57,290 nucleotides of DNA, from the NCBI RefSeq assembly GCF_014649775.1, contig NZ_BMTR01000035.1, forward strand, positions 1 through 57,290, in the 5' to 3' direction. The DNA is from Streptomyces longisporoflavus. Lineage in GTDB: Bacteria > Actinomycetota > Actinomycetes > Streptomycetales > Streptomycetaceae. Below are positions 46,419 through 54,015 of this stretch, one piece after another. Each line of letters starts with the position of its first letter. The stretch's first letter is position 1. The position numbers and the translations under genes are program-made. The notes under the pieces are model-generated. The model was not told the DNA's origin. It did no database searches and was given only the letters and a program-made list of their open reading frames with translations.

Positions 46419-46674
46419 CAGGCCCGCACCGAACTGGAAGCGCTGAAGGAACTGGCCGCCCGGCCGGGCCTGCCCGTCGTGTACGTGGCTTTGGCCACGA
46501 GAATGGACAGCACTTATCCAGCGCCGGCGGTCAGTGCCTCCCGTTCTCGTGAGCATCGCCCCTTGCCAGGCCTGCGTCGTGGGTGCCCGGTCAGGCTGGC
46601 CCGTGAGCGGCTCGCATGCCGGGTGCTCCGCGTGCGAGGAGCCGTGGTGTGGTGATCCTGCTCAAGCGTTGTGG

Positions 46675-46938
46675 TCAGCGGTTCCCGTCCTGCGCATCCT
46701 GGATGAAGTCGTTGGCGTGGCCCTGCTGTGCCTTGAGGTCAGGCATCTGAATGCCGGGATTGCTTGTGACCCCCGGCATTTGCATGTTGTACGGCTGAGT
46801 GGCGAAGCTTTCGGCCAGCTGCTGCTGCCGGTCCTGGGGCTGGGCCTTCAGCCACTGCTGCTTTTCCGGGTTGAGCAGCTCCATCAGCGTCTGGAGTGGG
46901 GAGGTTGCTCCTCCTGCGAGGTCGCTGAGGTCGGTCAT
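46675..46938 (-). CDS. Small glutamine-rich hypothetical protein
   Basis: This 87-aa soluble protein is rich in Gln, Pro and Asp (QWLKAQPQDRQQQLAESF, MQMPGVTSNPGIQMPDLKAQQG). It has no Cys and no membrane segment. A GGGAG ribosome site lies about eight bases before the ATG at 46938. I do not recognise it. An upstream in-frame extension toward 47235 has poor coding character and would run into the ISL3 element. Confidence 0.6.
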   Translation of the reverse strand: MTDLSDLAGGATSPLQTLMELLNPEKQQWLKAQPQDRQQQLAESFATQPYNMQMPGVTSNPGIQMPDLKAQQGHANDFIQDAQDGNR

Positions 46939-47165
46939 GACGGTCTCCCTTGCGGTGACGAGGCGTGAGGCCTCGGGGTGTCTGGTTGGCCGACGCTCAC
47001 ACGCCGGTACCGCAGCCGTGCCCCGCAGGCAGACCGAAGATGTAGCCGCGGCGGAGAGAGCACCCCATTGGCCGCCTGGGGTGGGCCTGGCGCCGTCGGA
47101 ACTCGTGAACATCGCGGCGCGGCCGCGGGCGTCAAACGCCTCCCGAACCGATGGATAAGTGCTGC

Positions 47166-47173
47166 CCAATTCC
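47166..47173. repeat. Target-site duplication, left copy (ISL3 element)
   Basis: CCAATTCC directly abuts the left end of the ISL3 element and is repeated exactly at 49668-49675. Eight bases is the usual duplication length for this family. Confidence 0.92.
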
Positions 47174-47243
47174 GGTTCAGGCACAAATTCCGTGAGGACG
47201 ATCACCGGCATTCCTGTGCGGTGACACGGCGTCATCTGGGACC

Positions 47244-48932
47244 GTGGTGCGGTGTGATGACCTCGTTGGTGTGCTGTTCCCGTACCTCGACTCCGTGCTG
47301 GTGATGCGGGTCTTCCTCGCGGACGGGACGGTCCGCATCAGAGCCCGTACCGGTGACGACGACGTGTCGTGCCCGGACTGTGCGGTGGTGTCGGGACGGG
47401 TGCACAGCTCCTATGAGAGGCGCCTTGCGGACAGCCCGGTGGGTGATCAGAGGGTGCTGATCGAGCTGACGGTCCGCCGTCTGTACTGCGAGAACACCGC
47501 TTGCCCGCGCCGTACGTTCGTCGAGCAGGTCGACGGACTCACCGTGCGCTATGGCAGGCGGACCCCGGCCTTCCGCCGGGCGCTGGAGGCGGTGGCCGTC
47601 GCTCTCGCCGGCCGTTGCGGTGCTCGCTTCGCGACGATCCTGCACAGCGGCGTCAGCCGCATGACGCTGCTCCGGCTGGTGATGGCCATACCTGACCCTT
47701 CCTGGACGGTGCCGAAAGTGCTGGGGGTCGACGATTTCGCCACCCGCAGAGGACAGCACTACGGCACGGTCCTGATCGACTGCGAGACCAGCCAGCCCCT
47801 GGACCTGCTTCCCAGGCGGGATGCCGAGATGCTGCCCAGCTGGCTGCGCGCCCATCCGGGCTCCAAAATCATCTGCCGGGGCCGGGCCGGGTCCTACGCC
47901 GAAGGCGCCCGCACCGGGGCACCCCACGCGATCCAGGTCGCCGACCCCTTCCACCTGCTCCAGAACCTCGGCACCGCGGTCGAACGATGCGTCCGCCAGC
48001 ACAACGCCTGCCTCGAGACACCCGACGCCGACGAGAACGGCATCGTGCACATCCCCTTCCCCGAACCGGAGAACACGACGAAGGAGATGTCGCCCATCGA
48101 AGCCCGGCTACGGCAACGCCACACGATCGTCCACTCCCTCCTCGACCAGGGGCATGGCCTCCGGGAGATCGCCCGGGAACTGCACATGGGCGGCAACACC
48201 GTCCGCAAAGCGGCCCGCGCCGAGACACCCGAGCAGATGCTTAACGGCCGCCACCAACGCCGCCCCAGCCGACTCGACCCGTTCAAAGAACACCTCGACC
48301 GGCGCTGGTCCGAGGGCCAGAGCAACGCCATCCTGCTGCACACCGAACTGAGGGAACTCGGCTACCAGGGCAATTACCAGATCATCAGCGACTACCTCAG
48401 GCCCCGCCGCCGACAGCGCATCCGTGTCGTCGGACCCGCACCACCGGGCGTTCGTGAGGTCACCGGTTGGATGATGCGCAACCCTGACCACCTGCGGAAC
48501 GACGAGCGAGAACAGTTCGCCGACGTCCTCGCACGCTGCCCTGAACTGACCGCCGCCGAACGGCTCGTCCGCTCCTTCGCTGAGATCCTTGCCGCCCGCT
48601 CCGGCCAACACCTCAAGGACTGGATCGTCGCCGTTCAGGCCGAGAACCTTCCAGGGCTGCTCACCTTCGCGCACGGCCTGGAGAAGGACTGGGACGCCGT
48701 GCTCCACGGGCTGACCACCCGCTGGAACTCCGGGCCCGTCGAAGGTCGGGTCAACCACATCAAGATGGTTAAGCGTCAGATGTTCGGCCGCGCCAAGCTC
48801 CCCCTGCTCCGCAAGCGCGTGCTCCTCACTGCCCTCGTTCTGCCGCCACATTCCGTGAGGTCGATCAGCGGGGCCTACCGAGTTGCCGGCCCCACCAACA
48901 CCCACACGCGAAGCCCCGAGGTTCACCCCTGA
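47244..48932 (+). CDS. ISL3-family transposase
   Basis: This 562-aa transposase has an N-terminal zinc-binding domain (CPDC ... CENTAC), a DDE catalytic core with Asp in VLGVDDFATR and in IQVADPFHLLQNL, and Glu in RWNSGPVEGRVNHIKMVKRQMFGR. A helix-turn-helix insertion (LREIARELHMGGNTVRKAAR) lies between the two catalytic halves. Length and motifs fit a complete ISL3 enzyme. An earlier or later start close to the left end is possible; GTG 47244 is used here. The stop overlaps the convergent passenger gene's stop by 10 bp. Confidence 0.93.
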   Translation: MVRCDDLVGVLFPYLDSVLVMRVFLADGTVRIRARTGDDDVSCPDCAVVSGRVHSSYERRLADSPVGDQRVLIELTVRRLYCENTACPRRTFVEQVDGLTVRYGRRTPAFRRALEAVAVALAGRCGARFATILHSGVSRMTLLRLVMAIPDPSWTVPKVLGVDDFATRRGQHYGTVLIDCETSQPLDLLPRRDAEMLPSWLRAHPGSKIICRGRAGSYAEGARTGAPHAIQVADPFHLLQNLGTAVERCVRQHNACLETPDADENGIVHIPFPEPENTTKEMSPIEARLRQRHTIVHSLLDQGHGLREIARELHMGGNTVRKAARAETPEQMLNGRHQRRPSRLDPFKEHLDRRWSEGQSNAILLHTELRELGYQGNYQIISDYLRPRRRQRIRVVGPAPPGVREVTGWMMRNPDHLRNDEREQFADVLARCPELTAAERLVRSFAEILAARSGQHLKDWIVAVQAENLPGLLTFAHGLEKDWDAVLHGLTTRWNSGPVEGRVNHIKMVKRQMFGRAKLPLLRKRVLLTALVLPPHSVRSISGAYRVAGPTNTHTRSPEVHP

Positions 48933-49507
48933 CGATGAGTTTCTCTCCGTCGGCTGAGACTTCCTCCCGCTCGGCCGAGCAAATTAGCCTGCCGCTTCTT
49001 TAGAAGTATGAACCGGTCACGGGCGTACTCCTTCAGATCCCATGCGGGATACCGAATGGCTGGCAAATGTTCTTCATAGTTTCCCTCTGCCCAGCGCGCC
49101 GCGAGGATCTCGTAGTTGGAGACATGTGCACAGAGCTGGAGCATGGCCGAAGGCATTTCATCCTCGATGAGGAGGTCAGCCTTTGTGATCACTACGTCGC
49201 GCATTGCCTGAACGTTGGGGATGAAGACGGTGATAGACCAAGTTCGCCACTCGGCAAGTTCCTGCTCGGAGGGTGGCACTTCACGATGGAAGGGATTTTT
49301 TTCGTCTGGTCCTGAATACTTTTCGATAAATGACTGGTATGTGAGGGTGTTTGCCTCTACCAGTGAGAGGAGAGGTCCATAGAACTCGCTCAACTGCAAG
49401 TTTAATCGTGCTAACCGGGCCTGCCTCTGTGTCAGCCGGAGTCCGTTTAAGTAAGTCGCTATGTAGCCGATGAACGCCAGCCCGATCGTCACGCCCAGGG
49501 TATCCAT
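48923..49507 (-). CDS. Low-GC membrane-anchored hypothetical, IS passenger
   Basis: This 194-aa protein has one N-terminal membrane segment (about 4-23, LGVTIGLAFIGYIATYLNGL) followed by a charged cytosolic domain (QRQARLARLNLQLSEFYGPLLSLVEA, ARWAEGNYEEHLPA). It is not recognised. GC content is clearly lower than the surroundings, with many A/T-ending codons, so it came from another genome. It lies wholly inside the ISL3 element and is therefore cargo. ATG 49507 is chosen because the hydrophobic segment starts there; the frame is open upstream to 49639. Confidence 0.75.
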   Translation of the reverse strand: MDTLGVTIGLAFIGYIATYLNGLRLTQRQARLARLNLQLSEFYGPLLSLVEANTLTYQSFIEKYSGPDEKNPFHREVPPSEQELAEWRTWSITVFIPNVQAMRDVVITKADLLIEDEMPSAMLQLCAHVSNYEILAARWAEGNYEEHLPAIRYPAWDLKEYARDRFILLKKRQANLLGRAGGSLSRRRETHRQG

Positions 49508-49609
49508 GGAGAACAGGTTAGAGCTCTTCAACCGGTGGTTTGTTGAACCCGGCGGTAGAGCCCTTGGCTGGATGGCGGGACGGTAGCGAAGTAGCAGTAG
49601 CGCCCAAAG

Positions 49610-50173
49610 GTGACACAGGGACCCCTGAATCACGTGCAAGATCGCTCATTAAATGTGTGCCTGAACCCCAATTCCGTGAACAAAGCCATGTACGACACCA
49701 ACATGCTCAACCACTGGCGCCAGCCCGGCGACGTGCGCTGGCGCGACGTCCTCAAAGGCCAGGGAGAAAACACGCCGCAGACCCGGCTCGTCGTACCACT
49801 GTGCGTGGTCGACGAACTCGACCGCCAGAAGTACGGCCAGGGGGATTTGGCCAGGAAGGCCGCCACCGCCATCCGCTTCCTCGAGCGCACCCTCCACAAC
49901 AGTCGGCCCGGACACCCCGTCCCGCTACGCGAGGGCGTCACACTGGAAATCTGGGTCGACACGAACAACCGGGGCGGCGACACCGACCTGTCGATCCTGC
50001 GGTGCGCCGCCGACCTGGCCAACCTGCATCCGACCACCGGCGCGCGCGTCCTGACCGATGACATCGGCATGCGCCTGCGCGCCCAGCAGATGGACCTCAG
50101 GACAGTGCGGCTGCACGAAGACCACCGCAAGAAGGGCACAGCACTCAATGGCCAGCCCCCGCAAACGGGATAG
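49610..50173 (+). CDS. PIN-domain protein with 5' end rebuilt by an IS
   Basis: This is a stand-alone PIN ribonuclease-type fold with acidic residues in AMYDTNML, VVDELDRQ, DTDLSIL and VLTDDIG. Codons up to 49667 belong to the ISL3 element. In the empty site the gene would start at GTG 47159 (after TAA 47156-47158), giving M-L-P-N-S-V-N-K-A. Now the IS end supplies in-frame GTG codons at 49610 (with AAAGG in front) and 49655, so a nearly full PIN protein could still be made. No antitoxin-like gene is attached upstream. Confidence 0.75.
   Translation: MTQGPLNHVQDRSLNVCLNPNSVNKAMYDTNMLNHWRQPGDVRWRDVLKGQGENTPQTRLVVPLCVVDELDRQKYGQGDLARKAATAIRFLERTLHNSRPGHPVPLREGVTLEIWVDTNNRGGDTDLSILRCAADLANLHPTTGARVLTDDIGMRLRAQQMDLRTVRLHEDHRKKGTALNGQPPQTG
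49668..49675. repeat. Target-site duplication, right copy (ISL3 element)
   Basis: CCAATTCC is identical to 47166-47173. It lies within the early codons of the PIN-domain gene. Confidence 0.92.
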
Positions 50174-50251
50174 ACAGCACGCGACCCCCTGATGAGGGCA
50201 GCGCTGGATCTCCCTGGCCTCGTTCCCTGCCTGCTGGCCCGCCCGGGCGGC

Positions 50252-50257
50252 TACCGT
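50252..50257 (+). promoter_or_regulatory. -10 element of a probably leaderless operon
   Basis: TACCGT ends six bases before the antitoxin ATG at 50264. No properly spaced Shine-Dalgarno sequence is present. Confidence 0.5.
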
Positions 50258-50263
50258 AGAGGC

Positions 50264-50485
50264 ATGGCCAAGGAGATCCGTCTGCAGATAGACGAAGAAA
50301 CGTACGCGGAGCTGGTGCGCCAGGCCGCCGGCGGTCAGGTCGAACCCGACCGCTACGCCCAGCAGCTGCTGACCGCCGACCTCGCGCGGCCCCGGTTCAC
50401 CGCGTCGGCCAAGGCCTTCGCCGACGAGCACGGCACAGCCTTCGCCGAGGAATTCGGCGCGGGCTCCACCAGCGACGCGGCCTGA
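50264..50485 (+). CDS. Antitoxin of a Fic/Doc-type pair
   Basis: This 73-aa protein starts MAKEIRLQIDEETYAELVRQA, a short ribbon-helix-helix-like DNA-binding start, followed by a charged C-terminal helix (ASAKAFADEHGTAFAEEFG) suited to bind a toxin. It ends one base before the toxin-like gene, the usual antitoxin-first coupled order. The upstream frame is open but has no support. The assignment rests on this pairing and on resemblance to antitoxins found with such toxins in Streptomyces. Confidence 0.7.
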   Translation: MAKEIRLQIDEETYAELVRQAAGGQVEPDRYAQQLLTADLARPRFTASAKAFADEHGTAFAEEFGAGSTSDAA

Positions 50486-50486
50486 C

Positions 50487-50861
50487 GTGTCCTTCGTCCT
50501 CATCATCGATGAGCGCTGGCTTTTGGAGGCTGCGCAGAGCCTCGTCCCGGGCGATCCGGATATCACTGATCACGGAGCGATCGGCGCTGCGGTCGCCCGC
50601 CACCGGCATACCGTGATGGGCACCCTGGTCTACGACGCCCCGCACCACAGGGCCGCAGCCCTCCTGTACTGCCTGGCCAGGGTCCCGGCCCTGGAGCACT
50701 CCAACGAGCTGTTCGCCGCCCAGGTCGCCTACGCCTACCTCAACGCCAGCGGCATCGAGGCCAAGGTCACCAGCAAGGACGCCGTCGCCCTGGTCGCCGG
50801 GGTAGTCGAGGGCCGCCTCGGCGTACGCGACGTGGCCGCCGTCCTGAAGACCTGGATCTGA
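50487..50861 (+). CDS. Fic/Doc-like toxin with degenerate Fic motif
   Basis: This 124-aa helical protein has the length and overall pattern of Doc-type toxins: MSFVLIIDERWLLEAA, GAIGAAVARHRHTVMG, AALLYCLARVPALEHSNELFAAQVAYAYLNASG. The catalytic Fic loop HPFxDGNKR is poorly kept (ALEHSNELFAA), so transferase activity is doubtful; relatives in Streptomyces show the same drift. GTG 50487 follows the antitoxin stop by one base, so translation is coupled. Doc modifies elongation factor Tu; whether this one does is unknown. Confidence 0.65.
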   Translation: MSFVLIIDERWLLEAAQSLVPGDPDITDHGAIGAAVARHRHTVMGTLVYDAPHHRAAALLYCLARVPALEHSNELFAAQVAYAYLNASGIEAKVTSKDAVALVAGVVEGRLGVRDVAAVLKTWI

Positions 50862-51012
50862 AGAGCCCATCTATTAACCTCTGTTGATCCTGTATGCACT
50901 TCACGGTAGAGGGCTTCGTACGCACAGAGCCCTCCGCTGGCCGTGGGTACGGCGGCGGGCTACTCAGGAGAACTAGGTACTTGTGCCCAGGCGGAGTGCG
51001 GTAGCTGCCGCC

Positions 51013-51018
51013 TAGCCT
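51013..51018 (+). promoter_or_regulatory. -10 element of a probably leaderless gene
   Basis: TAGCCT ends seven bases before the ATG at 51026, with no Shine-Dalgarno sequence. Confidence 0.45.
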
Positions 51019-51025
51019 CCCGGTC

Positions 51026-51367
51026 ATGACCGTTGAGCAGATGGCTGGATCGAGTGACCAGGTGGCGGCGCGGCAGCAGGCGCGGGGGACGGTGTCGCTG
51101 GTACTGGGTATTGTCGCCGTCGCGATGATGGTCTGCCCGTTGCTGCTCCCGGCGTGGGTCCGTCTGCTTCCCCTGTATTTCCTCCTGCCCGTGGGGGTCT
51201 CTGCAGTTGTCTCGGGCATCGTCGCGTTGCGCAGGATGCGGGACCATGAGGGAGCCGATCGCTACCGGGCACGGGCGGGCGTCGTGCTCGGCGCCGCAGC
51301 CATCGTGATTCCACTGACAGTGATCACCTTGGCAATCTGGGTGCTGAGCCAGGTCGAGACCTACTAG
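51026..51367 (+). CDS. DUF4190-like membrane protein ending at an IS junction
   Basis: This 113-aa protein has two long hydrophobic stretches (about 22-65 and 85-108) separated by a basic RRMRDHEGADRYRAR loop, as in DUF4190-type proteins. The stop TAG is made of the TA duplicated by the adjacent IS5 element plus the first G of the IS. The uninterrupted target would also read TAG, so the protein is unchanged by the insertion. Function is unknown. Confidence 0.75.
   Translation: MTVEQMAGSSDQVAARQQARGTVSLVLGIVAVAMMVCPLLLPAWVRLLPLYFLLPVGVSAVVSGIVALRRMRDHEGADRYRARAGVVLGAAAIVIPLTVITLAIWVLSQVETY
51365..51366. repeat. TA target duplication, left copy (IS5-family element)
   Basis: TA precedes the left inverted end, and TA at 52453-52454 follows the right end, as expected for this IS5 subgroup. 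Confidence 0.7.
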
Positions 51368-52452
51368 GGCCTGTGTGACGTCGTGATCAGTCAGTTGCCT
51401 TCGCAGGTCGTTGATCCAGATCATGGAGGCGCGGAGGTGGAGGCCGGCGAGGTAGCTCTGGGGCGTCTTGTCGTATCGAGTCGCGATGCCCCGCCAGGCC
51501 TTCAGCTTGTTGATCAGACGCTGGACGGTGTTGCGCTCCTTGTAGAGACCGGCGTCGTGACCTGTGGGCCGGCCGCCCCGGCTGCCTTTCCTCTTCCGGT
51601 TGGCTGTCTGGTTCTTCTTCTCCGGGATGACGGCCTTGATGTTGCGTTTGCGCAGGGAACGGTTGGCGCGGGATGAGTAGGCCTTGTCGGCGGCGACAGC
51701 CTCCGGCCGGGTCCGGGGACGGCCGACAGGCAGAGGGACCCGCACCTTCTGCAATACGGGGGCGAACTGCGGGCTGTCGGCGGCCTGTCCCGCGGTCAGG
51801 ACGAACGACAACGGACGGCACGTGCGGTCCGCGGCGAGATGAACCTTGCTCGTCAGCCCGCCACGGGATCTCCCGAGTAGGGCTTGCTTCAGACGGAGCT
51901 TGTGCCGTCGTCTGAGGTGCCGCCGTTTTTCCGGTCGGGGGCGTCGCTTCCGTCCGTTCTGTTCCGGCGCGGCGCCCCCTTTTGCCGGGCCCGTTCCTGG
52001 TCGGCGGCGGCTTCCTCCAGGGCGTCCATGACCTCCTTGCCGATGTACATCCCGGCGGCATCGTGGTGGGCGCGGGCGGTGGTGGAGTCCACGCTGACCA
52101 GGGACAAGTCCGTCTGCCCGCGGCGGGCGGCCTCCGCGATCGTGCCTTCCAGGAGAGCAGAGAAGACCCCGGCGTCCGGCCAGACGCGAAAGCGCCCGTA
52201 GACGGTTGGCCACGGTCCGAACTCGGAGGGCATCTCGCGCCACTGGGCGCTGGACGGAACCGCCAGATCACCCCCTCGAACTGCTCCCGCAGCCGCTCGG
52301 GGTACGGACCGTACTCGCCTATCGGCAGGTACGGCTCGATGAACTCCCATTGCTCGTCGGTGATTTGCCTACGTGTCACACCCAGCGTCCTACCAGGTCC
52401 TACCCCTGCACGGGACCAGAACCCGAAATTGATCACGACGTCACTCAGGCCC
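51367..52452 (-). mobile_element. IS5-family insertion sequence, defective
   Basis: The 1086-bp element has ends that begin GGGCCTG(T/A)GTGACG and match at 22 of the first 23 positions, with a TA duplication outside. The single transposase region lies on the minus strand. It needs two frame changes to be read, only one of which looks programmed. Confidence 0.88.
51387..52379 (-). pseudogene. IS5-family (IS427-like) transposase, frameshifted
   Basis: The three parts appear in order on the minus strand. From GTG 52379, ITDEQWEFIEPYLP runs to GVIWRF. In a second frame, QWREMPSEFGPWPTVYGRF continues to SVDSTTARAHHDAAG (first catalytic Asp). In a third frame, LLGRSRGGLTSKVHLAADR continues to AADKAYSSRAN (second Asp) and YKERNTVQRLINKLKAWRGIATRYDK (Glu). 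The second change, at a GGAAAAAC run near 51930, fits the programmed frameshift typical of this subgroup. The first, near 52255, looks like a one-base deletion and should kill the enzyme. Confidence 0.85.
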
Positions 52453-52652
52453 TAGTTGTGTTGTTCTGACACGTTGGTGACGCGGCTGGCTGGGGTTTGG
52501 CCGCTGCGAACCCCCGGGATTGCACAGATTCGTCGGACGCGTCGGCCACTTGAGCTCGCGTCGTTTGCCGACGAATGGCCGACGGGCTGTGAGGACTGGG
52601 CTTTCCACCGGGCTGATGCGGGCGTGAGTGGCACAGCCGGGAGTCCCGGCGG

Positions 52653-53477
52653 TCAGGGCCGTCCGTAGAGGTGGGGTGCACAGAGCTCGTCGAGGAATTC
52701 CAGTAGCAGGTGACGCAGGGCGTCGGGGCGCTCCAGGTGTAGGTCGTGACCTGCGCCGGGGATGCTCGCGGCTGTTGCCCCCGGGTGCTGCTGGAGCATG
52801 GCTTCGGCCTCCGGCGGAGCGATGATGCCGGACTGCCCCAGTACGGCCAGGACCGGGCAGGTGATTGTCTGCCACTGGCCCCAGAAGGAGCGCCGGGCGT
52901 TCTCGGCCAGCGAGTCGACCATGATGTCCCGGTCGAAACGGGGCCACCAGCCGTCAACGTGCTCCTCGAGCCCTGCGGCCCAGCCCTCGCCGACTGCGCC
53001 GCCGCCGAGGAATGCTGCGGCGGCCTCACGGGTGGGGAACGGTGTGGGCCATGCGTCGAGCCATCCGCCGATGTCGGCCTGCACGTTCGCGTTGGGGCCG
53101 CCCGGGCCGGCTTCGACCAGGACGAGTCCGCGCACGAGGTGAGGGTGCGCGGCGGCAGTGAGCAGGGCGGTGTGGCCGCCCAGGGACTGACCTACAAGGA
53201 CGGGCTGGTGCAGGCCGAGCTGTTCGAGGACAGCGGCGACGTCGGCGACGTAGGCGCTGCGGCTCACGTCGCGGGGGCGGCGCGAGCTGGCGCCGTGGCC
53301 GCGCTGGTCGACGGCGACGACCCGGTGGGTGGGGCTCAGGGCCCGGGCGAGGAGGTCCCACTCGCCGGCGTGTCCGGCCAGTCCGTGCAGGAGGACGACG
53401 GGCGGACCTGTACCGCCCCAGTCGCGGCAGGACAGGCGGACGCCATCGCGCTCCACGGCGCGTTCGGACCAGGTCAT
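52653..53477 (-). CDS. Alpha/beta hydrolase
   Basis: This 274-aa hydrolase has the oxyanion-side motif VVLLHGLAGHAGEW, VAVDQRGHGAS, the nucleophile elbow GQSLGG (Ser98), and the catalytic His in PGAGHDLHLERP (His244). The acid after strand 7 is unclear (VLGQSGIIAPPE). The substrate is unknown; relatives include esterases, haloperoxidase-like and C-C bond hydrolases. It starts 33 bp after the SCP2-type remnant in the same direction, so the two may once have shared an operon. Confidence 0.88.
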   Translation of the reverse strand: MTWSERAVERDGVRLSCRDWGGTGPPVVLLHGLAGHAGEWDLLARALSPTHRVVAVDQRGHGASSRRPRDVSRSAYVADVAAVLEQLGLHQPVLVGQSLGGHTALLTAAAHPHLVRGLVLVEAGPGGPNANVQADIGGWLDAWPTPFPTREAAAAFLGGGAVGEGWAAGLEEHVDGWWPRFDRDIMVDSLAENARRSFWGQWQTITCPVLAVLGQSGIIAPPEAEAMLQQHPGATAASIPGAGHDLHLERPDALRHLLLEFLDELCAPHLYGRP

Positions 53478-53510
53478 AGGGGCCTTCCTCCGGAGCTGGT
53501 GGTGCGGTGA

Positions 53511-53675
53511 TCAGCAGCGGAACAGCTCGGCGAACCGGCGCAGTAGGGCAGGATCGCCTTCCAGGCGCACGCTGCCGTCAGCGATCACGTCGTCGGGGGT
53601 CGTGCGGCCGCTCATCAACTCGCGGACCGGGTGGCCGGACACGCGCTCGATGACGAGGTCGGGAGCCGGATGCCG
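53511..53675 (-). pseudogene. 3' remnant of an SCP2-type (HxlR C-terminal-like) gene
   Basis: The last 53 or so residues (PDLVIERVSGHPVRELMSGRTTPDD, then GSVRLEGDPALLRRFAELF) match the sterol-carrier-like end found in some winged-helix regulators and small SCP2 proteins. Upstream the frame runs into an IS5 transposase fragment on the other strand, so the 5' part is lost. Confidence 0.55.
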
Positions 53676-53881
53676 GGTGGGCAGTGGCGGGAGATGCCGG
53701 CGGAGTTCGGCGCCTGGTCGACCGTCTCCAACCGGTTCCGGCAGTGGCGTGACGCAGGCGTGTTCGAGGCCCTGCTGGAGGGCCTGCTCGCAGAGGCCGC
53801 GAATCGGGGTGAGGTGGACTTGTCCCTGGTCAGTGTGGACTCGGCTACTGCCCGGGCCCACCATGACGCTGCCGGTATGCA
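53676..53881 (+). mobile_element. IS5-family transposase fragment
   Basis: About 67 residues match the middle of an IS427-type OrfA: QWREMPAEFGAWSTVSNRF, FEALLEGLLAEAANRG, then LVSVDSATARAHHDAAGM with the first catalytic Asp. No ends or remaining transposase are present. It differs from the nearby IS5 copy, so it comes from another element. Confidence 0.8.
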
Positions 53882-54015
53882 CCTGCCGCACGCCGCGCTG
53901 CGGAAGGCACGGGAGGCTGGGGCGGGCAGACCCGAGAGCGCGAACTGACCGGCGTTGTCCGCAGTCGGGGTGGCGGGCCGTGGTCGTTCCGTTGCGCGCG
54001 CGGACCGGGGGAGAG

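Larger units (their letters stand above)
47174..49667 (+). mobile_element. ISL3-family insertion sequence with passenger gene
   Basis: The 2494-bp element begins GGTTCAGGCACA and ends with its complement. The inverted ends match at about 19 of the first 23 positions, and an exact 8-bp duplication flanks it. It carries an intact ISL3 transposase and, convergent with it, a low-GC hypothetical gene. A direct repeat of ATTCCGTGAGG-CGATCA-CGG occurs next to the left end (47187-47208) and within the transposase 3' end (48850-48871). Confidence 0.9.

Noticed and set aside
46939..47235. N-terminal extension of the small glutamine-rich protein on the minus strand
   Set aside because: It would read into the ISL3 element, has poor coding character, and the ATG at 46938 has its own good ribosome site.
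48850..48871. Direct repeat of the ISL3 left subterminal sequence inside the transposase gene, considered as an alternative right end
   Set aside because: It is in direct, not inverted, orientation, and the true right end at 49667 has both an inverted end and an exact 8-bp duplication.
50960..51380. IS5 transposase frame continuing past the IS end to 50960
   Set aside because: The frame simply lacks a stop at the IS border. The extra residues are antisense to the neighbouring membrane-protein gene and have no transposase features.
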